From: Temnothorax longispinosus
Taxonomy: Eukaryota > Arthropoda > Insecta > Hymenoptera > Formicidae
Assembly (NCBI RefSeq): GCF_030848805.1
Contig: NC_092362.1
Span: 9,382,176-9,446,175 of the forward strand
Reading direction: 5' to 3'
DNA length: 64,000 nt
This document shows positions 23,001 to 35,592 of the stretch, piece by piece. The notes beneath the pieces were generated by a model. That model searched no databases and was not told where the DNA came from. It saw only the letters and a program-made list of their open reading frames with translations. Position numbers and translations under genes: made by a program. Positions within the stretch are counted from its first letter, which is position 1; every line of letters begins with the position of its first letter.

Positions 23001-23549
23001 TATAAAATCTACGCCTAGTATTCCGTCGTATTCTATCGGAAAATCATCCTTGACGACATATATCGTGTGCTTGATCTTTCTATCTTTCAAGTCAATAGTT
23101 GCTGTAAATTTTCCAATCGTATGGGCTTTATGACCTGTTACTCCTGTAAGGGCCATTTTATCCTCTTCTATCATTGTTTCGCCTTTCAAATGTTTTACTT
23201 TTATTATTGATACGGCCGCTCCGGTATCGAACAGTAAATTTATTTTTTCGCGCTTCGCTTCTCGCATGGGCAGAGTGATTAAGTCCAGCCCTGCATGCTT
23301 TCGCGGCTTGTTCGTCAGGTGTGACATCTGATACTCTAACGCCGGTCGGCGCTGCTTTGTGTTTTCTTTATCTTCCTCGTCGCTATTCGCGGCTGAATTA
23401 CTGTCCTTTTTTCTCGGGCCATTCGTTTTCGGGTGAAAATTTTTATTTTGTCCTCGCGGATTATTAGGTTTGTTGTGATTCGTCCTTTCTTTATTTGGTC
23501 GACCATTTAACAACCAACATTCTTCGCGCATGTGTCCTGCCTTCTTGCA
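20088..23549 (-). pseudogene. pol: pol of the minus-strand Gypsy element (two parts, one internal TAG)
   Basis: Read on the minus strand in one frame from the TAG at 23550-23552. Order: second zinc-knuckle remainder; aspartic protease (LLFDTGAAVS); reverse transcriptase (YLDD at about 22020); RNase H (TTDASDYAIGAIL); integrase zinc region (H-x3-H type near 21100). The frame then stops at a TAG (21036-21038), where relatives have Trp (HN-stop-RGL), and continues open in the same frame. The rest of the integrase follows: catalytic LDIVG, LTDRGTNF and NGALERS (D, D, E), then a GPY-type C-terminal module, to TAA at 20088. Only the stop codons interrupt it; no frameshift was seen. Confidence 0.9.
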
Positions 23550-25118
23550 CTAATTGCAGACTTTATCTATCGCGTTTACGCGGGGTGTCCTATCGGGTTT
23601 CGGTAAGGAGAAACGGTTCGCATATCTATTGGTACGACATTCCCTTCCAAGGTGTCCGTATTTTCCACATTTTTGGCATTGTACTATCGATCGGTTATCG
23701 CGCGGTTGCGGCGAGTACGCATAATTATTTTTGGGACGCGGCGGAATTCCACTCGGCCCGTTTACTTTTTCCTCGGCGCTCGCTCCGGCAATCGCTTCTT
23801 GCAATGTTGCGAAATGCTGAGCTCGGACAAGTAACTTGATCTCGTCTCTCAATCCTAATTGAAAATTCTGTAATGCCTGTTGTTGAATCGTTTCCAATAT
23901 AGTTCGCTTGCTTTCTATGGTGTGATTTCTTCCCTCTATCATGGAGTCGTATAGCTCCATCGCTAGCTTATCGGCTCTTAATCCGAATGCTCTTGCATTT
24001 TCTCCGGGTTTTTGCTTGAGTGTATTAAACTCTAGTTGTAAGTGTGTTGTGCTTTTGCGGCTCAAATAGCAAACTTCTAATTCCTTCTTTAGTTGTGCGA
24101 AATCTCTTATCTCTCGCGTTTGAAAGTCTATCATCGCTCTTCCTTTTAGCTTTGTGCATAGCACTGCTTCTAATAGCGTTCCTTCTTCCATAGAATTTAT
24201 GTTTTTCATTGCATATGACGCGGCGCTTAAGAATTCTTGTAGTTTACTCGAGGTTCCGTCGAACTCAGGTATCATGTCTCGTGCCTCTTTTAAACGTAGA
24301 TATCCGATTGCGCGCTCCGCTTGGTTCCGAATATCATATGACGTTCTTCCGTACGTTACTTCGAACGGGAGGTTACTTGGCTCGCGTCTCGCGTGAAATT
24401 CGCGGCGTTCAGGATTCGCCGTTTCTGGTTGATTTACGCGATCTTGTAAGTTGCGGATTCCGTTTAATATCTCGTCGAGAATGGAATCTCTATCGTCTCG
24501 CGGCGGTCCGGCCCGTGCGGGTATCCGGTTACGGTGATTCGCCGGGGTGCCTCTTTGTGATAGCACTTGATTAAGACGGTTTATTTCTTCGTCTATTTCC
24601 TCTGGGGTTATCGGCGCGTTGTCATTTACGTTATTCGCGTCGTGGTTGCTATTTGTTGCTTCCGCCATCTCGATTACGTTCACGTGTCTCGGGGCAGAAT
24701 AATACTCTTGCGGGTCAAATACGCTGCTATCATACGAGGTCAATGAGAACTCTCGTCTGTGTGTTCGCCTACTGGTCGTACTGTTCGCGTCTTCGAATTG
24801 TGTGTGCGCGTGTGAGGGGTGGAATCTATTTTCGTCGGGGCAGTTATTTTGTCCTATTACTCTCGCGTCTAGAATTATAACGGAATCGTCGAATTGTTCG
24901 CGTTCGATTACGCTGTTCTGGTGTAATTCCGATTCTGATTCGCTTTCGCTTGAGTAGTACGCGTCTAAATTTCTACGCACGGTTTCGCGATTATCGCTTA
25001 CGCCTTCTTCGGTCGTTTGCGCGGGGCTTAACGGTCTATTTCTACGCGCTCGTCGTGACGTCTCGCTATGAAGCCACGATTGGTTTAGTTCCGCAGGTGG
25101 ATTTTCGTTTTCCGACAT
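23550..25118 (-). CDS. gag: gag polyprotein of the minus-strand Gypsy element
   Basis: 522 residues from ATG at 25118. It forms the virus-like particle. The acidic, Ser/Arg-rich N-terminus is followed by a helical capsid-like middle (about 270-430). A CCHC zinc knuckle, CQKCGKYGHLGREC, follows near the end. The frame stops at TAG (23550-23552) exactly inside a second knuckle: Cys-Asn-stop-Cys, then G-H and E-E-C continue in the same frame into pol. Hence gag and pol are one frame separated by a single UAG. This could be a recent nonsense change or a readthrough signal. Confidence 0.9.
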   Translation of the reverse strand: MSENENPPAELNQSWLHSETSRRARRNRPLSPAQTTEEGVSDNRETVRRNLDAYYSSESESESELHQNSVIEREQFDDSVIILDARVIGQNNCPDENRFHPSHAHTQFEDANSTTSRRTHRREFSLTSYDSSVFDPQEYYSAPRHVNVIEMAEATNSNHDANNVNDNAPITPEEIDEEINRLNQVLSQRGTPANHRNRIPARAGPPRDDRDSILDEILNGIRNLQDRVNQPETANPERREFHARREPSNLPFEVTYGRTSYDIRNQAERAIGYLRLKEARDMIPEFDGTSSKLQEFLSAASYAMKNINSMEEGTLLEAVLCTKLKGRAMIDFQTREIRDFAQLKKELEVCYLSRKSTTHLQLEFNTLKQKPGENARAFGLRADKLAMELYDSMIEGRNHTIESKRTILETIQQQALQNFQLGLRDEIKLLVRAQHFATLQEAIAGASAEEKVNGPSGIPPRPKNNYAYSPQPRDNRSIVQCQKCGKYGHLGRECRTNRYANRFSLPKPDRTPRVNAIDKVCN

Positions 25119-25402
25119 CTACGGTGATTGCGCTTTACATAATTTGCTTAATCGACTTACATTACGGTCGCTAGTCGCATGTTGCTGGTCGGTGCTCGTG
25201 CCGCCTTATCTGTCGGTGAGCCTCCGTTGAGGTAGGTCGGCGCCTTCTCGGGTTACGCTGCTCGCTTGTCCCTCGTCGGCCGCTACCGTGTTGTCTGCTG
25301 TTTTTGAATCTGGCTGCCTGTGTCTCCGTTGAGGATGTTGCACTGCCTCACTGATTCACTTATTTTTCTGTTTCAGCTGCCGTTCCCGTCCTGCCAATGG
25401 AT

Positions 25403-25419
25403 CCCTCACGCTGCCACCA
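25403..25419 (-). promoter_or_regulatory. Primer-binding site of the minus-strand Gypsy element
   Basis: Two bases inside the 5' LTR the minus strand reads TGGTGGCAGCGTGAGGG. The leading TGG is the standard complement of a tRNA CCA end. I have not assigned the tRNA. Confidence 0.75.
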
Positions 25420-25421
25420 TT

Positions 25422-25840
25422 TGTTGTGCCCCTTTGTTGGAAGAGGGACACTTGGGTTCTTTTGGTCCACGGAGGATGCGGGATATCTTTATATAATTAA
25501 ACGGCACTTTGGAATAAATGACAACTTTAATTAATCCACTCTGAGTACAATTGTTCTTCGCGTTTGGTGCCCGTTACTGATCTGCTCCCTGACTCCGATT
25601 GCCCTCACGTCTCCTGTTGTCGCTTCCTTTTCAATCCTCGTCTTGTCCTTCAATATCGCTGAGTTGCTCGATCGTATCTGGGCCGATCGCGCAACTCATC
25701 TTTTGCTGATTCGGCGTTGCGTAATTCTCTCGGGCTTTCGCGGTCGCGTTCCCTATTGTTATTCTCGGTCTTTCTTAATATTATTATTTTATACTATAAT
25801 ATAATTATTTTATTGTTACATTTTGATTGGGGCCGCAACA
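25422..25840 (-). repeat. 5' LTR of the minus-strand Gypsy element
   Basis: Promoter-bearing LTR in minus orientation, matching 11009-11427 over its full length. About 300 bases of leader separate it from the gag ATG. Confidence 0.93.
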
Positions 25841-28800
25841 CTCTTATCAATGTCAACGTTTATCCATTCAACTCGTATTCATTGTATACTATAATTCATA
25901 ACACAACGCATCAACTCGTAAAAAAATGATTTCATGTATAAAAATTTCCATTTCGCACGATTGGTTTATTTTTCTGATATTATAATTTATATAGAAAAAT
26001 TAATGAAATTAAAAATATTAACATTTAAATATTAAAATTTAAAACACATTTTTTAAATCTTAATCTTTTTTCCTGCAATATATTAATACTCTTTAATCCA
26101 TTGGTTATCATTTTTCAATCAATCTTTATAAAATTAAATATTTCTAAATAATTATATATTGTACCTAATATTTTTAAATTTTACATCAATATGTTACACG
26201 AATGAAAGAAATAATCATTTCAATATTTATTTTAAGCTAAAAGATTACGGATATGACTATGATGGTTTACTGTTGAAGGAAATGAATTACAAGCAACGAA
26301 CACAGTGTGTATTAATGAAATTAGAAGAAATACAAAATCTAAAACTGTATACTTTTTAAACTGTTTGACCATATTTTGTAGAAATGTTTTATCGCACGTA
26401 ATACACAACAAGGACTTTAGATGGAATCAGAGGAGTGCCTCGCGCGATACTCGTTATCATTTACTTTCTAAATTGTGTGTATATTATGTTGCTAAATAAA
26501 ATAAGCGCAATCGTTGTATAGACAGTGTAAGAAAGCCGCATATTACGAATTGAAGTGTGAGCCGTCGTCGAGTTGATATTATAAACTATGTGAAAATCAC
26601 GAAACGTTGATATCGTCATAGACAAGAGCGACAAGAAAGGGCTACCATAGATTTTAAATAGTTGACAATCTGTTGAATAGACATTTCGTTGTTTGCCGCT
26701 GATTAATGAAATGCAATAATTTTGACTTTTTTACACCGCCGCAGATATATTTTTATTTAGCTCAAACATTTATAATGTTATCGATATTTCTATAATAATT
26801 TTCAATTCTTAAAATTTATTTCGACGACTTTTATACCTGTTTTTCCAAAACAAAAGTTATCGCGACAGATAGTACTTTTAATCACCAAATGTTCTCAGCC
26901 AAAAATAAAAAACTTTTTTTTTCTTCAGTAACAATATTTTAAAATGTTGTCATTTGTTACATTTTTTTCAACTTTTTAAATTATATACATTTTTGCAGTC
27001 TACTGTTAAATTAAAATTTGAATAAAATAAAATTAAATTTTTTTTTATTGTTAAAAATATACACGTGTTATCTACTTTCTTTGGTGTACAGAAAAAGAGA
27101 GGAAAAAAAGCTTGTGACATATTACGAATTATATTGTATAAAATAGCAATTGCAAATGAAGAGAAAATAATTATAATCAACGATGGGCGTTTTCGGATTC
27201 TTAATTCAAAGGTTTTCGAATAATTTAATCATGTAAAGTGCTTTGAATTATTTCCGCTAATATTTGTAATTGAAAGTTTTGAAAGTTTTAAAAAATACAC
27301 ATCTTGGAAAGCTTTCTTTAAATTGTTTCAAAACTTATCAAACACTGGAAATTTATAAAGTAATAAAATTGTCATTTACATTTATGTATATAATGGAGAA
27401 AGTGGATTAAATAATAATACGCAATGGAAAAAAAATTTTTAAAACATTGTTGACATAAACGAAATTGAGAAATAACGCAGTAAATTATTTATTATGATTT
27501 GTACCATTACGAGATATTTAATTAGCGGTTAGTTTTCTCGAGAAACTTACGAATGAATGAGAAACAATTGTGATATTTTGGATATCATAGCAATTAAAGC
27601 ACATTACAACATGTCCGCAATGAAAAAACTAATTTAACTGTAATAAAAAATCAAAGTACTTACATTACTGTATCTTCATATTACAACCGCTGCTACTCAT
27701 TATTCCTTGTTACAGTAAATGTTTTATGTAATTTTTTTCTATACCGCGCAATTGAATTGAATATTATACAAAAGTACCGGTTTGCTTGAAACGCCAAAAC
27801 CGCGGAACGAACACAGGAGAGAACATTTATTTAAAGAAATTTAAATCGAATCTTTATTTTCCGCAAAAAATAATTTACTTTCTTTTATTTATTTGCATAA
27901 AAATCTATGCACAGTGTTGAAATATAAAATAAATTAAAATTACATAATTTTAGCGGAAAATGTGATTTAAATTACTATTAAACAACAATTATAAATATAA
28001 AAGTTTATTTGTAAACTTGATATAAATTCGATATAACGAATAAAAATATATGACATTAATCCACACTGTGTCATAACTGTCAATTGTTAAAGTTATTTAT
28101 TGATTATAAAAATAATATGGGCACAACTCACGAATTAGGATTTAAGAAGATATAAAATTGTTACATGTACATGTGCATATGTATTTTATTTTATAAAAAC
28201 TAAATATTACCAAAAGATGGTTGAAAGCAGGATATCGCTAAAAAGAACAGTTTTTTTAGGAAAACTTATTTGAGTAACAAAATAGGACAATAAACAGTAT
28301 TTTACAAAATTAGTATCGAAAATCTTTATGAAATAAGTGCTATCAAAGAAACTTGTATCGATGCAAATTGGTAGCATATGTAGATTTCGTTACTTTTGTT
28401 ACATCCTGCAGTAACAAGCATAAATTACGTGCGCTTATGCAACAGTCCGCAATGTCGGCAATAGAGAGATGATCTTTACGCTAATATTAAACTTGATTAC
28501 GAGCTTATGCGACGGTGCACAATGGCATCGATTTCGCTTTGCGCAGGCAAGCTCTTTCACCTAAATAATAATTAATACATATGTACATAACTTGTGTCTT
28601 ATATATTTTACTTTACAAGAGAAAACATTAATTCATATAAAAGGTTTTTTTTTGTTACAATAGATTATAATTCAAAACCTAATGCTCAAAATGACAGAAA
28701 TGTTCATTAAAAAATAATTAGTTTCACTTGAAATTTTTATAAAAAGATAATTTTTATATTAAAAGTATATTTTTATTTTGCAATTTTCTTATATTTAATA

Positions 28801-29229
28801 TAAGAAAGTAATTTTTTTTATAAGAATTTTTTTCAAAAAGATCAAATGTGATCAATTTCAAATTGTTTTTTTCTTGATGAACATGAAGGAAAATGATCAT
28901 TTATCTCGTAAAACTTTCACATTCTTAACGTTATGTGTTTCTATAATTAAGCTTATAAAATTAAAATTTATCACAATAAACTTTATATGAAATTTGCTGA
29001 TTACAAATTGTATGTATTTCTATCTATTGTTCTTTTTTAAAGCTCAGTTTGCAATAAGTCTTTTGTTTTTAAATACTTGTAACTTGAAAAAAAAAACTAT
29101 ATTGGATAAAAAATTTATCATTAAAAAGACATTAATTTATTCAAAACGTTGTAAATATGTCCTTGAGACCTTAATGTTTAATATTTTTTCATGTCTGGGT
29201 ATAAAATGTTTAATATATTTTAATATAAT
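25841..29229. other. AT-rich region without recognisable genes
   Basis: Low-complexity, very AT-rich DNA; frames are short and Ile/Asn/Lys/Phe-driven. No inverted-repeat ends, exons or RNA genes were recognised. Confidence 0.5.
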
Positions 29230-32078
29230 TTAATATTCGTCGTCGTTGTCATTATTGAAATCGGCCGCCTCATTTTTCGACGTAGTCGATACACATTCGA
29301 CAACGTCACTATCATCTTGCGACGATGACGGCTGCAGTTGCAGTGACGATGACGATAATGAGGATGATAACGTAATCACCGGGACACTATCACTTTCTTG
29401 GAGATCCGTTACCTGAGACAACAAAATAAATGAAGAAACAAAATTATTTATTCGTTCAAATGGTTTCGAGTTGCAACGGAAACTCTACACAATAATGTTG
29501 TGCTGCAAATGCAAGACGCGCGCGGAAAAAGTCGCGAAAAACTATGATTTCAACAACGAATAATTGTTATTGGATCAATGTTTTATTGTAAAAATAAAAA
29601 TAAATAATTTTTTTTTTTAGAAAAATGTCAAACGATTACATTGATTCGTTAACATTTTACATTTATTTTTCTTTTTTCGTTTCTTTCTGGTACGCGCAAG
29701 TATGCGCACATGTTGGCGACAACGTTACAGATAAATGTGCGTGCGCGCAAAACAAAACGATGAAATGTAGTTTTAATTTATCTAAAAAAAATGAATAGAA
29801 AACATTCATTTATATTTTGCTCTTATGCTTACCTCGTTGTCTAAAATATTTGTAATTACTTTTACGAGCATAGCTCTACATCTCCCGGTTATATCAGACT
29901 CACAAGTTTCTAAAAGTACATCTTGCTGGATGTAATGTATAATGTTTCTAATTAATTTTCGACCTGCTTCTTTAACATTTTGCAACATAATCGACTGCAA
30001 AGTTGCACAAAACATTGGCAATAATCTTGTCAGGTAAACAGACGCCATTTCAGAATCACCATCAGATTCCGTTACGTATTCCACTTCCGTTTCAAATTTT
30101 TCATGTTTCTGTCTCGACGATAACATCCACTCCCTAGACGATTGTAAAATTGCTACAACTTATTTGTGACCTACGTTGTTGTGATCTTTGGCTTTATCCA
30201 AAGGTGTTTTACCCGTCTCATCCCATAGATATGGATTAGCACCTTGCTGAAGGAGAGTTTTAACGATAGCCGGTCTTCCAAACAAAGCCGCGTAATGTAA
30301 GCTGGTGACGGACGATCGTTGACCTTTATTAACGTCCGCTCCTTTCGCGCATAAAAATTCAGCCATTTTTGGCGTACCGACGGCCGAGGCCCAATGGAGC
30401 AAAGTATGCCCAACATCGTCCATAAAGTTAACTTGCATACCTTCTGCATCAATCGCTCTTATCAACGCGTTCGTATCCTTTGAACATATGCACGCAATCG
30501 CATGTCTATACGATTTTTTTTCAATGCTATTTAAACATCTCAGTCTTGGTAGCAAGGAATCGGATGGATCAACGAGTGTATCACAGCTCAATATTGATCT
30601 TGCTTCAAACATTGAGACTAATAAAAGATCAATCAGCCTAATGGAGTCAAGAGCACTGCGCTCGTTTCCTTTTAGTGCCTTTTCTATCGCCGTTGGCAAT
30701 TTTGCACAACTGAGAAGATTACGCGTGATGGACGGCGAGCCTCTACAAAGGGTTGCTAAAAGGTCAATTATAGTTGAAACAGAAACACAGGAATCTGGTT
30801 CCGGAGTTGTTGGTGGAATCGTCGTAGTCGTCGTGGTCACGGTACTATTAAATAATGGCGGAAAAGTTTTTGGTTCGCGGCGAGTCGTCGTAGCAAACGT
30901 GCCATCAAAGTCTACCGCTGCTGCATTGGATAATCTACAAAACAATTTTATTTAAATCGAAAATGAAAAAAGAAGAAAGAAATATCAATAAAACGCACGA
31001 CACGGCAAAATATATATAATGTATATGCGTGTGTGCGTGTCTGGGCAAAAGATTCGCGTACGACATGAACATGTGTATAGAGTACCGATATAAAAGCTGA
31101 TCAATTAATCCGTTTGACGCTAATGGCGTAAGATCCATTCCTCTTTTTAGAAATCCGTTTGCCAGTATGGCAAAGCAATCCAATGCCTCCATCGCAATGT
31201 TGGTATCCTCGTGTCGGAGTAAGATCGATAAAGCTTCAACGCAATCGAGCAAAGCCTTATCTCGAGGTTCAATTTTTTAGCATAATTGAGCAATTATCAT
31301 CATCGCCGAGTGCAACACGTCTCGATGTACACGCGTTCCGTGTTTTCGGATGAAATGTATGGCGCAAGGTAAACCACCAGCTTCAAAGACGACATTTTCC
31401 TCATTTGCGCATACAACTTGCAATATCTAGTGAATTTAAAGCATTTACATGTACGAAAAGAGTGAAATTTTATCAATAACTTATTTTCTACTTAACGCGC
31501 GTAACATTGCGATTTTTTACACATGGAATTGTTCACACATAATATTGATATTTAAATTAATGACTTATAATGTGCCACGCACGTGTGCGTACCTTTATAC
31601 ACTGCTCCGCCACCAATCGATTGACTGTATTATCAATAGAGCTGATTGTAGAAACGGCATAAAGGCGATTACAAATAGCCTGTACAACACCTTCCATGGC
31701 GATCACTATACGTGTGCATTCCATGATAGAAACATTCTTCAAGTAATACGCAATGGCTTGAGCATTGAATTCCATCATTTTCGGCGGTACTTTGTCATCC
31801 AGCAAAATTTTGCAAAACGCTGGGAGAAATGTGCACGGAGGAAAGCTGTATGCGGAAAATGTAATATACAAAATTTTTATACACTATATATATACAAACA
31901 AATTGTACTATTTAAATTATAATGTGTGGTAATTTTACCATTTCAAGCAATGATTCACCGTATTGGGCATGAGTAACATGTTGAACTTTTCTAACGCATA
32001 TAACTGCTCGTATCTTTCGTTTCCTTGCTCCATACCGAGCCATTGCAGTAAAGTCTCGGAATCAGGATCTGCCCACAT
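29230..32078 (-). pseudogene. N-terminal HECTD1-type E3 ligase pseudogene, introns retained
   Basis: Five exon-like blocks on the minus strand: 32078-31939, 31845-31593, 31426-31086, 30934-29833 and 29412-29230. All but the last match the N-terminal half of the HECTD1 ubiquitin ligase family in order. Block 1 has MWADPDSETLLQWLGM; block 2 CTFLPAFCKILLDD and AEQCIKV; block 3 VFEAGGLP. Block 4 has RLIDLLLVSMFEAR and the ankyrin repeats (VNFMDDVGHTLLHWASA, ADVNKGQRSS, PLDKAKDH). Two in-frame stops break it: TAA at 31277-31279 where relatives have Gly, and TAA at about 30160 inside the last ankyrin repeat. The catalytic HECT domain is absent. Block 5, Ser/Asp-rich, is a weaker call. Because introns persist, it arose by DNA duplication rather than retroposition. 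Confidence 0.88.
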
Positions 32079-32212
32079 TTTAAAAACTGAAATAAAAATG
32101 ACCGTGTGTAAAATTTACAATTGTTTTCATATTCAATTTTAATTGAACATGTACTACTACAAGTATACCACAACATACGCAGTATTGTAATTTTTTAAAG
32201 AGAAATATATTA

Positions 32213-33765
32213 TTGACTAGATTTTTCGCCCGCGCTTCGCGCGGGCTCAAAATCTATTCCCCTTTCCCCAAACTCACTCATTAATTAGGAGCACCTTTGA
32301 TATTCTTTCTCCTCAAACTCTAACCTACATCCTCCAAAAATTAAAAAAATTTTGACTCCTATTTCATATATAATTCTTTAAGATTTGGTTAATTAATTCC
32401 CGAAAAATTGGAAAAATTTTGTAACCGGTTCCAAAATAAATCGGTAACAAAAAATTATACACTTTATAACAAACCCCAGGAAATTCTACCTTTATTTCAT
32501 ATACAATTCTTTGAAATTCGATCAATTAACTCCCGAGAAATTTGAAAAATTTTGTAACCGGTTTTCATAAAAATCGGTAACAAAAAATTATCTATAAAAA
32601 TTATCCATAAAAAAAATTTAGCTTGATATCTCAAAATTTACGGAAATTGGAGCAAAAATCGGAAACCTTTTTATTATTAGCAATTTTTCTATAAACTCAT
32701 CGTAGCCATCCTAAAAAAATTAGAAAATTTTGAAATCGGTTTCCAAAAAATTGATTATGAAAAATTATACACATCTTCGCCATCCCCGAAAAATTAGAAA
32801 AATTTGGGCATTGTTTTTAAAAAAGTAACGAAAAATTATCTTTAAAAAAATTTAGCTAATATCTCAAAATTTGAGGAAATTAGAACAATCACGTACCTAC
32901 ATTTTTTTAAACAAAAATCGAAAACCTTTTTAGAAAAATTTGAAAAACTTCGTAACCGGTTTCAAGAAAATCAATTCATTAATGAAAAATTATCCATTAA
33001 TAAAAAATAACATATCCTCCAACAATTAAAAAAATTTTGACACGACTGCTATTTCATATATAATTCTTTAAAATTTGGTCAATTAATTTCCGAAAAATTT
33101 CAAAAAATTTGTAACCGTTTTCCAAAAAAAAAATCGGTAACGAAAAATTATACATTTTATAGCAATCCCGGGGAAATTCTACCTTTATTTCATATGTAAT
33201 TCTTTAAAATTCAATTATTTTCCGAGAAATTGGAAAAATTTTGTAACCGGTTTCCAAAAAGATCGGTAACAAAAAATAATACACTTTATATCACTCCCCA
33301 GAAAATTCTACCTCTATTTCATATACAATTGTTTGAAATTCGGTCAATTAATTTCCAAAAAATTGGAAAATTTTCTGATACCAATTTCCCTAAAAATCGG
33401 TAACGAAAAATTATACACTTTATGGCAATCCCCAGGAAATTCTACCCCTACTTCATACACAATTTTTTTAGATTCGGTCAATTATTTCCCCAAAAATTGA
33501 AATAATTTTGTAACCGGCTTTCAAAAAGATCGGTACCGAAAAATTATACACTTTATAGCACTCCCCGGAAAATTCTACCCGTTTCATATATAATTCTTTT
33601 AAATTCAATAAATTATTTCCCGAAAAATTAGAAGAATTAAAAAAATCGGTTTCCAGAAAATCGGTAGCAAAAAAATGGCCACAACATTTTCATCCCCGGG
33701 AAATTCTACCCGTTTCATATTATTTTGGTAAAAATTCGGTCCACTAACGAATGAGTAGTTCGCGT

Positions 33766-33799
<34 letters not shown>

Positions 33800-35078
33800 G
33801 TGACTTATATATATAGATTTGTTTAGCTACGGTAAAAAATGATGCTCGTATTATAAGTATATCAAACACATTATTATCATTATTAGAATTTCCCGGGGAG
33901 TGCCATAAAGTGTATAGTTTTTCGTTACCGATTTTTTGGAAACCGGTTTCATAAAAATCGGTTATGAAAACTACTATAATATAAAACCCAACTGTATACA
34001 CATAAAATACATATAGATAAAGAATAATATTGAAAAAAAATTAAAAATTATATAATTTTTTAAGATTCGGTCAATTAATTTCCGAAAAATTGGAAAAATT
34101 TTGTAACCGGTTTCCAAAAAGATCGGTAACAAAAAATAATACACTTTATATCACTCCCCAGAAAATTCTACCTCTATTTCATATACAATTGTTTGAAATT
34201 CGGTCAATTAATTTCCAAAAAATTGGAAAATTTTCTGATACCAATTTCCCTAAAAATCGGTAACGAAAAATTATACACTTTATATTATACACTTATGCAC
34301 GGAATTATACACTTATACACGGACGGACGGACGGATAGACAAACAGTCGCGTTTTATATAATAGTAATGATATGAACAATTATACAGCAAAAATTAGTTC
34401 AATGCAAATAAAGCCATAAAATGCATAGAATCAATGTGTCAATTTTAACTGCTCGTAAATGAACATGTTTCGAAAAATAATGTTCCCGAAAAATTAAAAA
34501 AATTAAAAAAATCGGTTTCCAGAAATTGACCGCGAGCGATTACTCGCGGTCAGACAGACAGACAGACTTAAAAATTAGAAAAATTAGAAAAACCGGTTTC
34601 CAGAAAATTGATAATGAAAAATTATATACTTTATGGCACTCTACGGGAAATTCTACCCCTATTTCACGTACTCGTGGTAAAAATTCGATCCACTAACGAA
34701 TGAGTAGTTCGCGATCAGACAGAAAAATTTAAAAAATAAAAAAAATCGATTTCCAGAAAATCGGTAACGAAAAACTGTATACTTTATGGCACTCCCCGGG
34801 AAATTCTACCCCTATTTCATGTACTCGGGGTAAAAATTCGGTCCACTAACGAATGAGTAGTTCGCGATCAGACAGAAAAATTAAAAAAATTAAAAAAATC
34901 GGTTTCCAGAAAATCGGTAACGAAAAACTATATACTTTATGGCACTCCCCGGGAAATTCTACCCCTATTTCATGTACTCGTGGTAAAAATTCGGTCCACT
35001 AACGAATGAGTAGTTCGCGGACACACGGACGGACGGACGGACGGACAGACAAACAGTCGCGTTTTATATAATAGTAAT
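32213..35078. repeat. Cluster of diverged interspersed and tandem repeats with GACA/GGAC tails
   Basis: Many diverged copies of a unit containing CGGTAACGAAAAATTATAC, CACTCCCCGGGAAATTCTACC and TTCGGTCAATTAATT. It begins after a perfect hairpin (GCCCGCGC-TT-CGCGCGGGC near 32230). Copies end in GACA- or GGAC-rich tails followed by TTTATATA-like ends at about 33775-33822, 34318-34370 and 35023-35078. Three consecutive units of about 145 bases run from about 34570 to 35020. This style resembles 3' ends of RTE-type non-LTR elements or their short derivatives, but no reverse transcriptase is present, so the class is tentative. Confidence 0.6.
34547..34570. repeat. Perfect hairpin
   Basis: GACCGCGAG-CGATTA-CTCGCGGTC-type inverted repeat directly before a GACA tail; similar in position to the hairpin near 32230. 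Confidence 0.6.
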
Positions 35079-35385
35079 GATATTTGTATACAAACTAATG
35101 TGTATGTAAAAATGAACAAAAGTGACGGTTATTTTGTCTCTTGGAACCAAGACGGATTGACGACGACGACGACGACGACGACGAGTGTTTCTATATACGC
35201 GAAAAAGCTTTATTTGTCAACGCTATTTACGACAAATCGACAATACACACACACACACACATACATACAAATAGCCGACTCTTTGCACGTAATAAACAAA
35301 TGTCAATAAATACAAAGTTTTGAAGATAATTAAATGAATTGATATACAAATAAAAATAAAAAAATATTTAAAAAAAAAATATTTA

Positions 35386-35587
35386 TTAATTATTGCATGT
35401 CACTGTTATACATGATGAGCAATTTATCGTGTGTACATTGTTATGATAAACGATTTCATCTCTATTAAATAATTTAACACGTAATCTCCGCGGGCAATTT
35501 ATTAAAATTTCATTAGTCATTTTTTGAGCATCCTTGAATAGTACACGCTCACACACCCGGAATGAATCGATTTTTATTTCAATATTC
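35386..35587 (-). CDS. Possible terminal exon, product unknown
   Basis: On the minus strand a CACTTGCAG acceptor is followed by an open frame to TAA of about 67 residues. It has balanced composition, including DSFRVCERVLFKDAQKM and PRRLRVKLFNRD. It reads like real protein but I cannot name the family. Upstream exons would be at higher coordinates; a short frame ending FQDG/GTTACA near 36200 is a weak candidate. Confidence 0.3.
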
Positions 35588-35592
35588 TGCAA

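Larger units (their letters stand above)
11009..25840 (-). mobile_element. Young Gypsy/errantivirus-like provirus with nested insertions
   Basis: The element reads on the minus strand: 5' LTR (25422-25840), primer site, gag, pol, env, polypurine tract, 3' LTR (11009-11427). LTRs are 419 bp, begin TGTTG and end CAACA, and differ at one position that I could find. A 4-bp CTCT target duplication lies at 11005-11008 and 25841-25844. The 14.8-kb span is inflated by nested elements (11673-12293 and 12669-18240); without these it is about 8.6 kb, plausible for an env-bearing Gypsy element. Coding breaks are three in-frame TAG codons plus the env insertions. It cannot be fully autonomous as read, unless the TAG codons are decoded. 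Confidence 0.9.

Noticed and set aside
32213..35078. Possible CRISPR-like array of regular repeats
   Set aside because: Units are diverged, variably spaced and AT-rich in an insect-like nuclear context; better read as decayed interspersed and tandem repeats.
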